Assembly (NCBI GenBank): GCA_033297075.1
Contig: MU858059.1
Coordinates: 62,001-126,000, forward strand
Origin: Rhypophila decipiens
Taxonomy: Eukaryota > Ascomycota > Sordariomycetes > Sordariales > Naviculisporaceae
Length of the DNA stretch: 64,000 bases
Direction: 5' to 3'
Shown: positions 23,478 to 34,208 of the stretch, piece after piece
Layout of the letters: each line of letters opens with the position of its first letter
Numbering within the stretch: position 1 is the first letter of the stretch
Translations under genes and position numbers: made by a program
The notes under the pieces: generated by a model
Told to the model about the DNA's origin: nothing
Database searches by the model: none
What the model saw: only the letters and a program-made list of their open reading frames with translations

Positions 23478-24726
23478 ATGGAGCTGGGGACGGTTAGTCA
23501 GCTGGTTGAGAATCTGGCTTCGGCTTTCGAGGAGGGTCTGGATTTCTACGTCAAGTGGAAAAAGAAGCTCGAGAGCCGCAACCATTACCGTCGCAACGAA
23601 AGAGTAAAGGCAGCCGCCACTTCTACCACCAACAAATGCGCCGTCAGCACCTCGCTTGATGTCTCGGGTTATCGGATCCGGTCTTCTTACCAGATAGCTT
23701 CTGCCATCATTGGCCCTGAATTCTCGTCTGGCGATGGTCTGCTAACCCCTTCGCTTTCTTCGCCTCGGGTTTCCATTGCTAACGACCGTCATAGAGGAAT
23801 GTCGTCAGTGTCTCGCCAAGAATCTTGCCCAGCTCGAGGTTTGCGTGGCCAGTCTCCGGGAGGCCTTTGGCTCGAGCACTCCGCGCTTCATCAATCTTAA
23901 TGAGGTTTTTCTCGCTTCCGAATCCATACGAATAAGCTGTGTGGGCGCTCTCGCCGACCAGTACCGACGTCTCGCCTCCGGCCGCCCGGTCCCACAGGAG
24001 ATACCTATTCCCGGGCCCAGGCCCCTGAGTCGACAAGAAGCACCACGGGCTTCAACCCCAAAGGTGCCCCGGAGTCGACAAGAGGAGCCTCCGAGTACAA
24101 GCCTCAAAGTGCCGTCGACTCGACAAAGGTCATCCCGGAATTTGACCCTGAATATCCCCTTACCACCGGTGCCACCTGATGAGCCAAAGGAGTTCGATTC
24201 GCAGACGGCCGTATGGTCTACCAACTCGGACCTTCCTGTATTCAAGTCGGAGCCCCCTTCGCCTCCTCTCACGCCAAAGGACGCCGGGTCCTGCTTCGGT
24301 GCTCCCTCTGAGCTCGGCGCTTCCTCCGACATTAGCGGGCCAAGCGCGAGGATATCCCTTCGGCCAAAGAACAGCGTATTCAGCATATTCTGCCCCGAGG
24401 CCATGGCCCTACAGGTGGACCCGAACCGACCGATGGGCATCAAGAGCAAATGCAAATGCGGATACAGATGGAAGGTGTCCGAGTTGGCAGGCAAGGACTA
24501 CATGGGGCTCAAGGATGGATTTCGCATGACGAAGCGTTTCCTTGCCAAATCGCACTGTGATCAGGGTGCGCTGGACGGTCCCGACCAGCCAAAACCCGGT
24601 TATGGCTGCGTGCTCTGTACCTCTACTGGTCGCTCGGAAACATATGAAACGGCCGAGAGTCTACGGGCACACATCAACGCCACTCACGACAAATGGCAGA
24701 TGCTGCACGACCGGGACGTAAAATGA
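23478..24726 (+). CDS. Hypothetical protein with C-terminal C2H2-like finger
   Basis: Exons 23478-23736 and 23795-24726 give 396 residues. I do not recognise the full-length family. The N part (1-160) is helical and charged (ENLASAFEEGLDFYVKWKKK; EECRQCLAKNLAQLEVC). The middle (about 165-300) is Pro/Ser/Arg-rich with four imperfect repeats around SRQ-E-P-ST-KVP, likely disordered. The C part has KCKCGYRW and a possible C2H2 finger, GCVLCTSTG then LRAHINATH. The donor is the less usual GTCTGC, but the join restores a continuous EECRQCLAKN helix and the intron has a good branch-like CTAAC. Possible DNA- or RNA-linked role, by inference only. Confidence 0.65.
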
Positions 24727-26009
24727 CCGGGCAGCCTGGGCTCCAGATGGTCCAACCATGTAACCCTCGCGGTTTTTTGGGGGGCTTGGATAGCCCGAAG
24801 GGCCCTCGCGGATAACGACATTGGGATAGTTCCCTGCTTCTCTTAGTTTTCTGGCTTTCCTGTTTTGGACATATGATACCCCTCATACACGATATCCATG
24901 TGTAATATCTGGCGTTTTAATACTATTATAGTTCCTACCAATGACCGAGACCTCCACCCTCCGTATGTGTCCAAAGATGTTGTATCATATCAGTCAAGAG
25001 CTGCTTTTGACACCATCGTGACCCTTTCCAGGCTGCCGAGTTCTACAACCCGGAAGACCTTGAGATCAGTGTCATGAATTCCCAAGTAACATATGGCCCT
25101 TGTAGCTTGTATCCAAGATCCATGGCATGGAGCTAACCATGTTTATGCAATGACAAGCTTCAGTCGGACATGCACACCCTTGAATCACGCCTCCTCAAGT
25201 TTCATGGCAGAATATGCGTGGAAGAGACTATAGCATTGTTCTTGTGATTATCTGTTTCTTTCGCTAATCTTCCAGGACCCTATATGACGATCCGTTTTAT
25301 TTTTAAGTGCTTGTGTTTTTGCCTGCGGCTTGAAACATATTTCCTTTTCCATGAAACTCTGCTGTTGGAATCGTGTCAACACGACGTGACGTTTCTTTCA
25401 TTCTATGCTAAGCCATTTATTTACTCAAACCATTCTTCTTACATGGGCTTGATAGTTTGGAAGCACACCGCGAGAGATGAGAACCTAACTAAAAGCTGTT
25501 TCGCCGAGTAGTATGTAAGGCTTTTTACTAACAGTACATGTAGTGTCCGACCATTTTGTCCTGGACCTGCCTGCCTGCCGGCTGGTGTAACTTGTGAGAG
25601 CTAGAATACTTGTCGATACCTACAGACTTTCTATGTCTATAGTAAAACCTAAAGCGTGAACTAAAAATATTCTGGCGAGTTTTAGTACTCTCTCTCTATG
25701 CGTAGTACATGAGCAAAGCTAGACTTACCTGCGTAAGTACTGGTAGAGTCACATCCATAACCCACCCATCAGCCTTCCTTCCGCCAAACAATACATTATT
25801 TATTAATGTTACTACTGCAGGTATTTAAGAATAATCGAAATGCCAGTATGTACATACAGTATGCCTCTCCACATCTTAGTAGTCCCGCTCCAGTTTGCTA
25901 GAAAATCAGCAACTTATTCTCGGGTGCCGCCTCTATGGCCACCCTTGGGAGTCCAACCACCCACTGCATGAGTATTAACGAGTCCGAGTCCGTTCTGTCA
26001 GTCTGCCTG
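24727..26009. other. Intergenic, AT-rich
   Basis: 1.3 kb, visibly richer in A and T after about 25200. No open frame with a recognisable product, no RNA gene, no long repeat seen. Confidence 0.5.
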
Positions 26010-26174
26010 TCAAAAATGCCCATAATAAGGACAAGCCATGGATATGCAGGTGTACTTGTTGGATATGACGGGGAGGTCGTGGACACAGCGGCATTCGACG
26101 TTTCCGCAGGGCTCGGTCAGCTCGGTGATTCTGTGGCCGCATCTGTGGTGGATGAAGATTTTTCGGAAGCACAT
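26010..26174 (-). CDS. Tiny Cys/His-rich protein (54 residues)
   Basis: Starts MCFRKIFIHHRCGHRITE and ends CPYYGHF. Seven Cys and several His are spaced as in a zinc-binding knuckle: Cys2, HH-x-C-x-H at 9-14, Cys23, Cys28-x-Cys30, Cys43 and Cys48. Short ascomycete proteins opening with MC and an HxxCGH element and ending CPxYG-F are a familiar but uncharacterised type, which is why I pick the ATG at 26174 rather than the low-complexity upstream extension. The coding-strand leader is A-rich with CAAA repeats. No signal peptide, so probably intracellular. Function unknown. Confidence 0.55.
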   Translation of the reverse strand: MCFRKIFIHHRCGHRITELTEPCGNVECRCVHDLPVISNKYTCISMACPYYGHF

Positions 26175-29145
26175 GTCGTTCGTTCTCTTTTTTTCTTTCT
26201 TTTTCTTGCTTTTGTTGTTTGTTTGTTTGTTTGTCTGGTTCGTGTGTTTGTTGTCCTTCACTTGTGTGTGCGTTTGAGTAGTATTAGTCTGGTGGTCATC
26301 CAATACTTGACTCGCAGTCGTCTTGTTTGATTTTCTGACTATGTCTCTCGTGTCTTGGGTCAAGTTTTGGCTTGGGTGGTTGATCGGAATGGTCTGGCCG
26401 GCAACTACGAGTGTGTATGATGTGGCTTGGATCGGCCAAGCAGAGTGGATTACGATAAGTATTGTGTGTCTGATTTGCTCCCTCGTGAGGTGTATGACCT
26501 TGTCGGTTGGTACTAGTACCGTGGTATTGTTTGTTTATATCCTGTCGGGATCTCCTAGATGGCTAGATGGCTAGATGACAAGGAAACGGTTCTCCGCAGT
26601 CTGTATAGGCCTCGGTGCGGAGTATGTGGAGAGCTGGGACGAGTATGTATGGATGTAGTCTGGGTTGATCGGCGTTGGCTCCTCGCGGCTGTTCCAGTTG
26701 TAGGACACCGAGAAGTTGGGCAGCGAAAGTGAGAAAGGGAGCAAGCAGTTTGATTCCGCGAGTTGTGTGTGGCGTGTGAAAAGATTTCAGGTGGCAAAGT
26801 GTTGTTGTTTTATCAAGTGCCTAGTTCCTTGCAAAAGGGGTCTCGTGTTCTGAGGCGAAGTGGAGGCGTCGATATCGATTAATACCTGGTGCTTTGTTGA
26901 TATGGTGGTGCTTAATGGTTGATGGGCCAACGTCTTGGGGATGCTGGTATAATCAAGTTCCTGGTGAAGAAAAAAAGGCTGAAAATGCGCTAGTTCAGAG
27001 ATGTTTGGACTTGGTTTGGAATATGACTGCAGGACGTGATGTTGACAAAACTAAACGGCACAACAATCATGTATATGAAAAAGGGGCAACATCAACATTG
27101 AAACAGCACAAAGCGTTTGTTCTGAAGGTTCTGGAAACAAGGTCTGATATCTGATCAAGTCAAAGACAGCCTCAAGATAGAATCGAAAGGAAAGCTGAGA
27201 TGGCTTGCCTTGCCTGACGCCTTGTACCTTGTCAAGTTGTGGGTTTGCCTTGGAGTTGAGTTCTACTCGGCACCCTGCTGTTCGGCAGTCCGCAGTCTTG
27301 GTTGGGATAACTAGAGATTATGGATGGAAAGCTCGAGTGAGGATATAGGCAGTGGATGGTTTCTACGAGTCGGACGATGAACCATCTTTGTAGTTGACAA
27401 GGACATTTACAGAGCAGCAGAGCTTCGTCGAACGAGCTGGTATCATGTGAGAAAGTGGAATGCTGGTGCTTTGTTCGTATTGGCGGAGAAACCTTCTGTT
27501 GAGGAGGAACCAGATAGGAGGACACCTGAAAAGGATGGAATTGGACTATTTTCTCCGAGGATTACTTCCCAGTGGTATAGGCCCCGCAAACTCTTGTCAA
27601 CTTGAACATGCTATGATGGTTTGTTATCTTCCTAACCACACCACTATACACCGAAACTTGGCAAAGGTGAGTGTTTCGAGCGAGGCCTGACATCCAAACC
27701 AAGCCCTTGCCCCATCTAATTCTCGTCCCAGACTCTAGTCGTATATATGCATCGCCACTTGCATCATTGAATACATTACAAGGACCGCAGGGATGGTGTA
27801 GTAATAATGGATTGTGCTTGATGTGGTTCAATTCATGTCTACCACTAAGTCGTTAAGTCGTCATAGTCAGTGTATCCTCCTTCTCTAGTTCTTCCCCGTG
27901 TTTGCTCCCCGCTCGTTGGGGCCATCTCTAGATGCAGTGCTTGAACTAGCATATAATAGGACAATTGTTATTGCCAGGTCTGGAGACTCAAGGAAACATG
28001 TTTGTTTTCATCCACCACCGTCAAAGGTCGAATAGAGTAACCGCCCGCACACCAGGAATTGTTGACCCACCGCATCCACATCAAGCCGTCCCTTATGAAA
28101 AGGTCCTACTGGCCGTGACCCGTGGGCGGACGAACCGGTTCCCCAAGCGCCCTCCTTTCTCAACTGCCAACCATTCCCAAGACTATCCGGCAGTGGCCAA
28201 ATTATCCCAGTCCGGTAATCCTGCAGATACTCGTCTGGCCCGGAAGTGATGGGCTGGCAAGACGAGACCGATGGCCGGGACTGGGACTACTGAGGAGACA
28301 GATCTTAGTCCCGTCCGTATTACCCGTTGCGCTCAAGACAGTTGGGCCGTGGACCGTGAAGGTCGTGATAGGTCTGGGATAGAAAGGGCGGGAGCCTACC
28401 ATTCGAGTGATTGATAATTGATCAGATAAGTGAGGTTTTCGGTAACAAAGTGGGACGATACATCCTTCTATTGCATGCTTGAATGGTTTGAATGGACAAT
28501 CAAAGGCATCGATATCAGAACAAACTCAACAAAAAGTGGTCAACTGACATGTTTGAATAATAATACAAGCCCAATATAGAGACTCACGCCCTTGAACGAA
28601 TCTCTGGTTCTTGATTTGCCTCAATCCCGAGCCGCCTATACTGTTTGCAGTATATCAATGCGCAGCGGTCCTGGCCGTCTGGTGGATATGAGTCTGATAC
28701 ACGACCCCGATCCATGGACCTCGGATTGCCCTACAATGGCCGATCCCCCCACACGCTTGGCTTCTAGTTCTTACCCGCGACCCAGTCCAAGAGTCGGCCG
28801 AACCTGTTCAACTTCCCGGCCACTATTCTTGCGTCTTATCACCCTGCCTGTCTGCCTGCCATGGCCCTGGCCCTGTCCCGCGACTGGATATCAGATGAAC
28901 CCCCCACTACAGATGTCCCAGGCCCGAGGCATGAGCGTCAATGCAAAGCCAGCGAGGAGAAACAAACCGCTTGATGCTGGCGGTGGTGTAAGGATGTCAC
29001 CATGTGCATAATGGTCCTTGCGGCAGCGCTAAATGGTCCCTACAACGAGAGATTTTCCATTCGTTATCGATATTGAACCAAAGCCAAAAGCCCTCTCATA
29101 TGTCTGGGCTCGTGGAAGGAGCAGGTCGACTATATGGGACCTGCG
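26175..29145. other. Long gene-poor interval
   Basis: About 3 kb. Contains a T-rich (TTTG)n tract around 26216-26236 and a tandem 8-mer CTAGATGG (nearly three copies) at 26555-26577. Open frames up to 140 codons exist (28592-29011) but resemble no protein family and are not supported. Confidence 0.5.
26555..26577 (+). repeat. Short tandem repeat, 8-bp unit
   Basis: CTAGATGG occurs nearly three times head to tail; intergenic, no evident role. Confidence 0.8.
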
Positions 29146-31636
29146 CTAAAGTTTGCTATTTGCGATACCATTTGGCCCCAGGAAGGTACGAATAAGCACG
29201 GGCGTCAACAATGGCAAGATAGTGCCTCTCAGAGTTTGTCTCTGTCGCATGGCCACGATCGCGTCCATAGACAGCAACCGCAACCGGTGACTATCTAGAC
29301 CAACCCTCACCAATCTGGCCATTTCTCCGAGGCACCACCAGCGCACAATGCTCCATATCGGGATGTAACCCAAATGATCAAGAAGTGCAATGCAAATAAG
29401 CTGCTGGATTGCCACCAAGAAGCCGACCACTGTCTCATGGCGACAGCTAAGCTCCAGTGGTTGCCCGATCTAGCCATGGTTCTGCCTTCTCTGGAGCCAT
29501 TGAGGTAACTGGGGTTCAAGGCCCCTGCCATGGGGCTCCACAGATCCAAGGCGGCAAGGCCAAATAGAGTAGTCAGAATACCAGTCCTGAAGGTGTAGGG
29601 CCAGCATATCCAAGACAGGGAGACAAGCTTTATCCCGAAGATGACGAGTCGGAAGAAAGAGCCTAACAGGTCAGCGTTTTTCTGCATTGATTGTTGAGCT
29701 CGGTATTGCAAGACAGTACCATAGTGTTGGATCTGGCCTAGACGTGTAGTAGGTGGCGCCATCAGGAGAGGGGTGGAATGGATGGATGGGCTCGGCAGGG
29801 AGCTCGAACTGGGGCTGGCATCCTTCAGCGCGGCCGTGTGAATGTCCAGGCTGCGCTCTGGCGAACGTGAGCCGCTTCGGGAATACCCGACTTGGCCATC
29901 CGGCGTGGGCAAGGAGCGAGAGTGACTTTGCCTGGAACGTAGCACAGCATGTTTTTGAAGCGTCCCTTGTGTCATTGGTGGCGAGGGGTTGCCATCCAGC
30001 GAAGCAGACAGCTCCTCCTCCGATGTAGACGTCACTCTCGCGTGTTTCGACGGGTCTAATGATACAAGTCTCGGTCAACCATCGGGACCCCAAGATATCC
30101 TTCTTCAGATCAGCTTACCAGGCACAGGTGTGCTCGGAGGCACTGGGGAGTCGAGGCTCTGTATCCTCCGTCCTCCGAGACCAATTGGTGGGCTCGAACT
30201 CCTGGTCCTAACTACTCCATCCAGACTGGACTCATTCTTCATAGCGGCGAGAACCTCATTAGCGGTAGGACGCTCGCCGGGGTTAACAGCAAGCAACTTC
30301 TTCAGAAGTTGGTACACCTTGGACGGCAGATCTGGCCGCTCACGTCTTTCATCCTGAAAACCGGCCCAGTCGGTGATTTCCGCACGCAGTTGATCAATGT
30401 CCTCGAGCTCCTCATGCACCGAGTTTGCAGCACGGTACGGCAACCTGCCGAAGCACATGAAATAGAGAATCATGCCCAGAGAGAAGATGTCTGACTTGGC
30501 CGTGAAGTTGCCGTATCGACCAGTCGAATCCTTCTTCAGAACCTCGGGGGCACAGTACGATATTGTACCGGTGGACCCCGTCGACATACGGACGGCGTTT
30601 TCGGCTTGGACTTCTCCAAAGTCGCTGATCAAACAGGCCAGCTGACCGCGTTCGCGGTGTAAGAGGCAGTTGCTCGGCTTCAAGTCGCGGTGGATATAGT
30701 TGGTCCCATGCAAGTAGGCCAAACCAGAGGTAATGTCCTTGAATAAGGAATAGATCTCGTCGAAAGGCATGCGTCTGTGGCCAGCAAACAAATCCCTGGG
30801 ACGATCCGCCTGGCCTTTGGACCGGCGCCGCATTTGCGCCTTCAGCTCTTCCTTTGTGGCCTCTTTCGGTACATCACCAATGACGTAGTGGTGAAGATCT
30901 CCACCGTTGCAGTATTGCTGGAGAATAAAGGCACAAGCAACGCTGGGGCCGAACCTGTTGAGCTTCATATCCTCAAGCCAGACATGTCGGTAGGACACGA
31001 GGTTGGGATGTGACAGCTTGGCGAGAAGTTCGACTTCGACAAGCACCTTCTCCAGCCAGGCATGGTCATCACCGACAGGCACCCGTTTGCAGGCAAAGTA
31101 GCCCAGAGAGCAGCCATCGATGTGATGCTTGACGAGCAGGACCACGCCCTTGCCGCCTCTCCCAAGTTCCCTTTCTTCAGTGAAGAAGGTGTTGAAGTAA
31201 TTGGGGCTGAAAGCCTCTCGACGGATGCGGCCGCCCTCGTGCGAAGGAGCGGGTACGCTACTCACGAACTCGGCATCGCTAATGCTGACGTCGTCTTCGT
31301 GGTCGTCGATCGCAGTCACAGGATGGACCAGTCTCCTGATGGGGCTCGAAGGCGGATGTGACGGGGCGTGCATGCGTCCCTCGCTGTCAGCGCGGAGCAT
31401 GCGGAAGTATTCTGGATTGACATAGCTCTCGTGTTGGTCGGGCGAGTCGAAATGTCTTTCGGGCGAGGACGATCGTAGAGGTTGGTGGCAGGTCGGGCAT
31501 TCGGTCAGCTGAAGGTCGCGGATCTCGAGCCGCTGTGACAGAGGGTCGCGGACTACAATAGCATCGCGGTGACGCCTGCAGAGATGATAATCAGCTAACT
31601 CGGTTTGCTTCACCGCATCTTGACCTCTGCCTCCAT
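29146..31636 (-). CDS. IKS1: IKS1-type serine/threonine kinase with C-terminal membrane region
   Basis: Exons 31636-31614, 31575-30119, 30055-29510 and 29429-29146 give 769 residues. Tiny exon 1 (MEAEVKMR) joins to RHRDAIVVRDP. A zinc-knuckle CPTCHQPL (about 37) precedes the kinase. Kinase features: ELGRGGKGVV loop, Lys in FACKRVPVG, an insert after QQYCNGGDLHH, HRDLKPSN catalytic loop, SDFGE metal site, and CAPEVL. The order zinc-knuckle, kinase, disordered Ser/Pro tail, membrane segments matches fungal Iks1-like kinases, whose biological role is poorly known. The tail contains at least two hydrophobic helices (SFFRLVIFGIKLVSLSWI; GFLVAIQQLICIALLDHL). The last intron uses a weak GTTACC donor, so the extreme C terminus and stop at 29146 are tentative; the rest is firm. 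Confidence 0.82.
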
Positions 31637-32829
31637 GGCACAGCAAAGTGGAAAGCAAGACGAAGCATTGATGCAGGGTGGTGAGGGGTGGTTGTCGCAG
31701 GGGTAGGGTTCTGGGTTTGATGGTGGAGTGTGGATGAAGGAGAAGAATGACGAAATGGCGATGGCCTACAGCACGATCTCGCGACCCTCGCGAGTATGGT
31801 AGGGAACAAGCGACATGGCAAAATTCAGAGGCACAAGAGTCCTTTGGACGTATTAATGAGGAGGGAGCCGTCCATTCTTGCTGGCCGCTGAAATTTGGGG
31901 CGCTGTCGACGATTACGCAGAAGAAACGTGATCGCTTTGAGGTTGTTACTGATGCCGGAATTGCGTGTCGTCACTCGTCAGATTCCCAGTGGCAGAAAGA
32001 GGTCATTTTTCGGCAGATAGCCACTGCATATGACCCACGAGGTGGTAGTGGGATGTGCCCCGGCCCGTGTCCAAACCGGCCCGGGGGTCTGTAGGCTGTG
32101 CCCCGCGCAGCGTTGCCCCAGTGCCGGTGGCGATCTCCCTAACGGTTTCCCTTGGCAACAGATTTGGCGCTAAAACGTCCGCGGAAGCTTGACTTCACCT
32201 CGTAACAAGCACACCAGTACACGTATCATAAGTTTTTAAGTAGCACGAACAGTCCAGCATCCATCTTTCATTGAGCTGTGCGCAGGTCATCTGCCAAGAA
32301 ATACGTATCCCGTACCTGCAAGCATCTCCAGAGCTTTCCGACTAGTCGCCGGAAAATGGAAATGGACCAGCCACTCACCCTTTGTTCGAGAATAATTGGC
32401 CTCCAGTTCCGATGCTTTATGTTGGTAGCCTGACGCCAGCATTCCCAGGTATGGATGAACAAGGTATGTATATTGCTTTCCCTGATGTAGTTTTTGCCTC
32501 TCGAACCACATGACTCCAGACATTTTCGGGTTATAACAATGCTAAATGGCCAACATGCAAGTCATTAGACACGAAATGAAACAGAACAAAAAAGATAGCG
32601 AAGGGGGTATCCCAGTTATATCGCCCTTTCCTCCCAAAGAAGAAGATCCCCCAAGATGCCGGTCCAGCCCTCTCGGGATGACCACCCGGGCAATGTTTTG
32701 CAATACGTCGCTGTTCGGACGGTGTCGTTGCCATCACATCAGCCGTCGCCAGCTTTTCCTTCGCTATACCGATATCCTCTAGCCTTTCATGATTCCTCTC
32801 ACCTTCGCCATGTCTAGATCCCCCCTGGA
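31637..32829. other. Intergenic spacer
   Basis: 1.2 kb between the IKS1-type kinase start and the 3' end of the NUP-family gene. CT-rich leader sequence upstream of the kinase ATG. Nothing else recognised. Confidence 0.5.
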
Positions 32830-34208
32830 TCAATGCAGACGACGTGCTCGTCGAGCTCGTTTCGTTGATGGCTGATCACTGGAATCAGAGGCCTGAGCAG
32901 CTGGGGACCCCGATTGGCCCCATTTCGGCCCCGGCCCAAAGTTTGGTGTGCCTCTTCCTAAGCTGCCCCAGATGTCACCAATGTAATTGCTTGGGGCGAT
33001 ACCTTTCTTGTAGGTGCAGTCCCAATTTCTCACAATTCCCTTTACGATCTCTACCCCGCCCTTGTACATGTTTTGGATCGATATGTCGAAGCCATTCTGT
33101 CCTCCTTTTGTCACATGTTCGAGCAGGCTCATGTTGGTAGGTGGTCGGTCAAAGTTGGAACCTTGCATTGCAACTGCCATCAGCGCTTTCCTTTTACTTT
33201 CTGGGTTCAAATCACTCACCAGCCCTCATGAGAATGACCCGGGAATAGTCAACCCGCTTTGCGATGTGCATCCGGAGGAGGACCTCGAGGCTGGCATTGT
33301 CCTCTTGTGCCGTCATGCAATAGTTGGCTGTTCCGTTGGTCAAGAGCGATACATAGCTTTCGAAGCCTTCGCTTAACCTGTTTCCCGAATAGTAGACATC
33401 GCTGGTGGCTGTGTCGCATGCGATTATCGATGGACCACTGAGAGCCGCGTGGTAGTCCTCGACGTCGTCGTATAGTTTCCGATACTTTGCTGCGTTCGCA
33501 CTGTCCGACAAACTGGCATTTCTGGCAAACTGAGAGACGGCGTCGCGGAGGTCCTTGTTCAGTTCCATTACCTCGGTGCCGTACAAGTTAGTTGGGTACT
33601 GCCCGGGTCCAGTGGTCCCAAAGGGGAAGTAGCTAGTGGAAAAGTTCTCTGGTGCCTCACGAGGATCGAACTCATACTGAAGGGCGACTTGGATGGCGTA
33701 CTGTGAGAGAGCGACGCTGCCCAGAGTACCAAATTTCGGGTTTACGCCAGCGATTCCGGCCAGGATCCAGTATGTTGAGCGAAAGTCGAACCTGGGTGAG
33801 AGCGTCAAAGCCATCATAGTAGCCGCTGCGTTGATTTCCGCCATGCTTGTTGTCACCTGACAGACGCTGTTGTTCGAGGTACAATGGACGTATGGGTCCT
33901 CCATGGAAAGCCCTGGTGTGGAAATGTTGCTCGAGTACAGATTTCCCAGCCCACTTCTGGCGAAGTTACCATCGAACCACACATTGGCTTCATCGGCGAA
34001 CTGTGCGCGCGACAGGTCCTGTCAGCGGTTGTTGACGCAAATGATATTTGATGTTCAAGTTGCTTACCATGCTGACAATCATGACTTGGGGCGAGATGAT
34101 AGGGCCTTGGGGGAAGGGCACTTTCTCCGGTGTTGCCGGTGTTGCTTGGGAGACATGGAAAAGGGCGAAAAGGGCAACAATTGCCGCTGCCCAAAACCGG
34201 AAAACCAT
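32830..34208 (-). CDS. Secreted NUP-family protein (purine nucleoside permease-like)
   Basis: Exons 34208-34068, 34000-33220 and 33161-32830 give 417 residues. The signal peptide is MVFRFWAAAIVALFALFHVSQA. Core motifs of the NUP family (PF06516): PQVMIVSMFADEANVW near the N terminus, CTSNNSVCQVTTSMAEINAA, FDFRSTYWILAGIAGVNP, and IACDTATSDVYYSG with MTAQEDNA. The family was named from a Candida nucleoside transporter, yet the fold resembles nucleoside phosphorylases and no TM bundle is visible, so an extracellular or vesicular nucleoside-binding or cleaving role is as likely as transport. The C tail is unusual: Ser/Gln-rich, ending in KRARRARRLH. Start fixed by the signal peptide. Confidence 0.85.

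Noticed and set aside
23805..24494. 229-codon minus-strand frame over the C2H2-like gene
   Set aside because: Low-complexity antisense of Pro/Ser-rich coding sequence with no domain.
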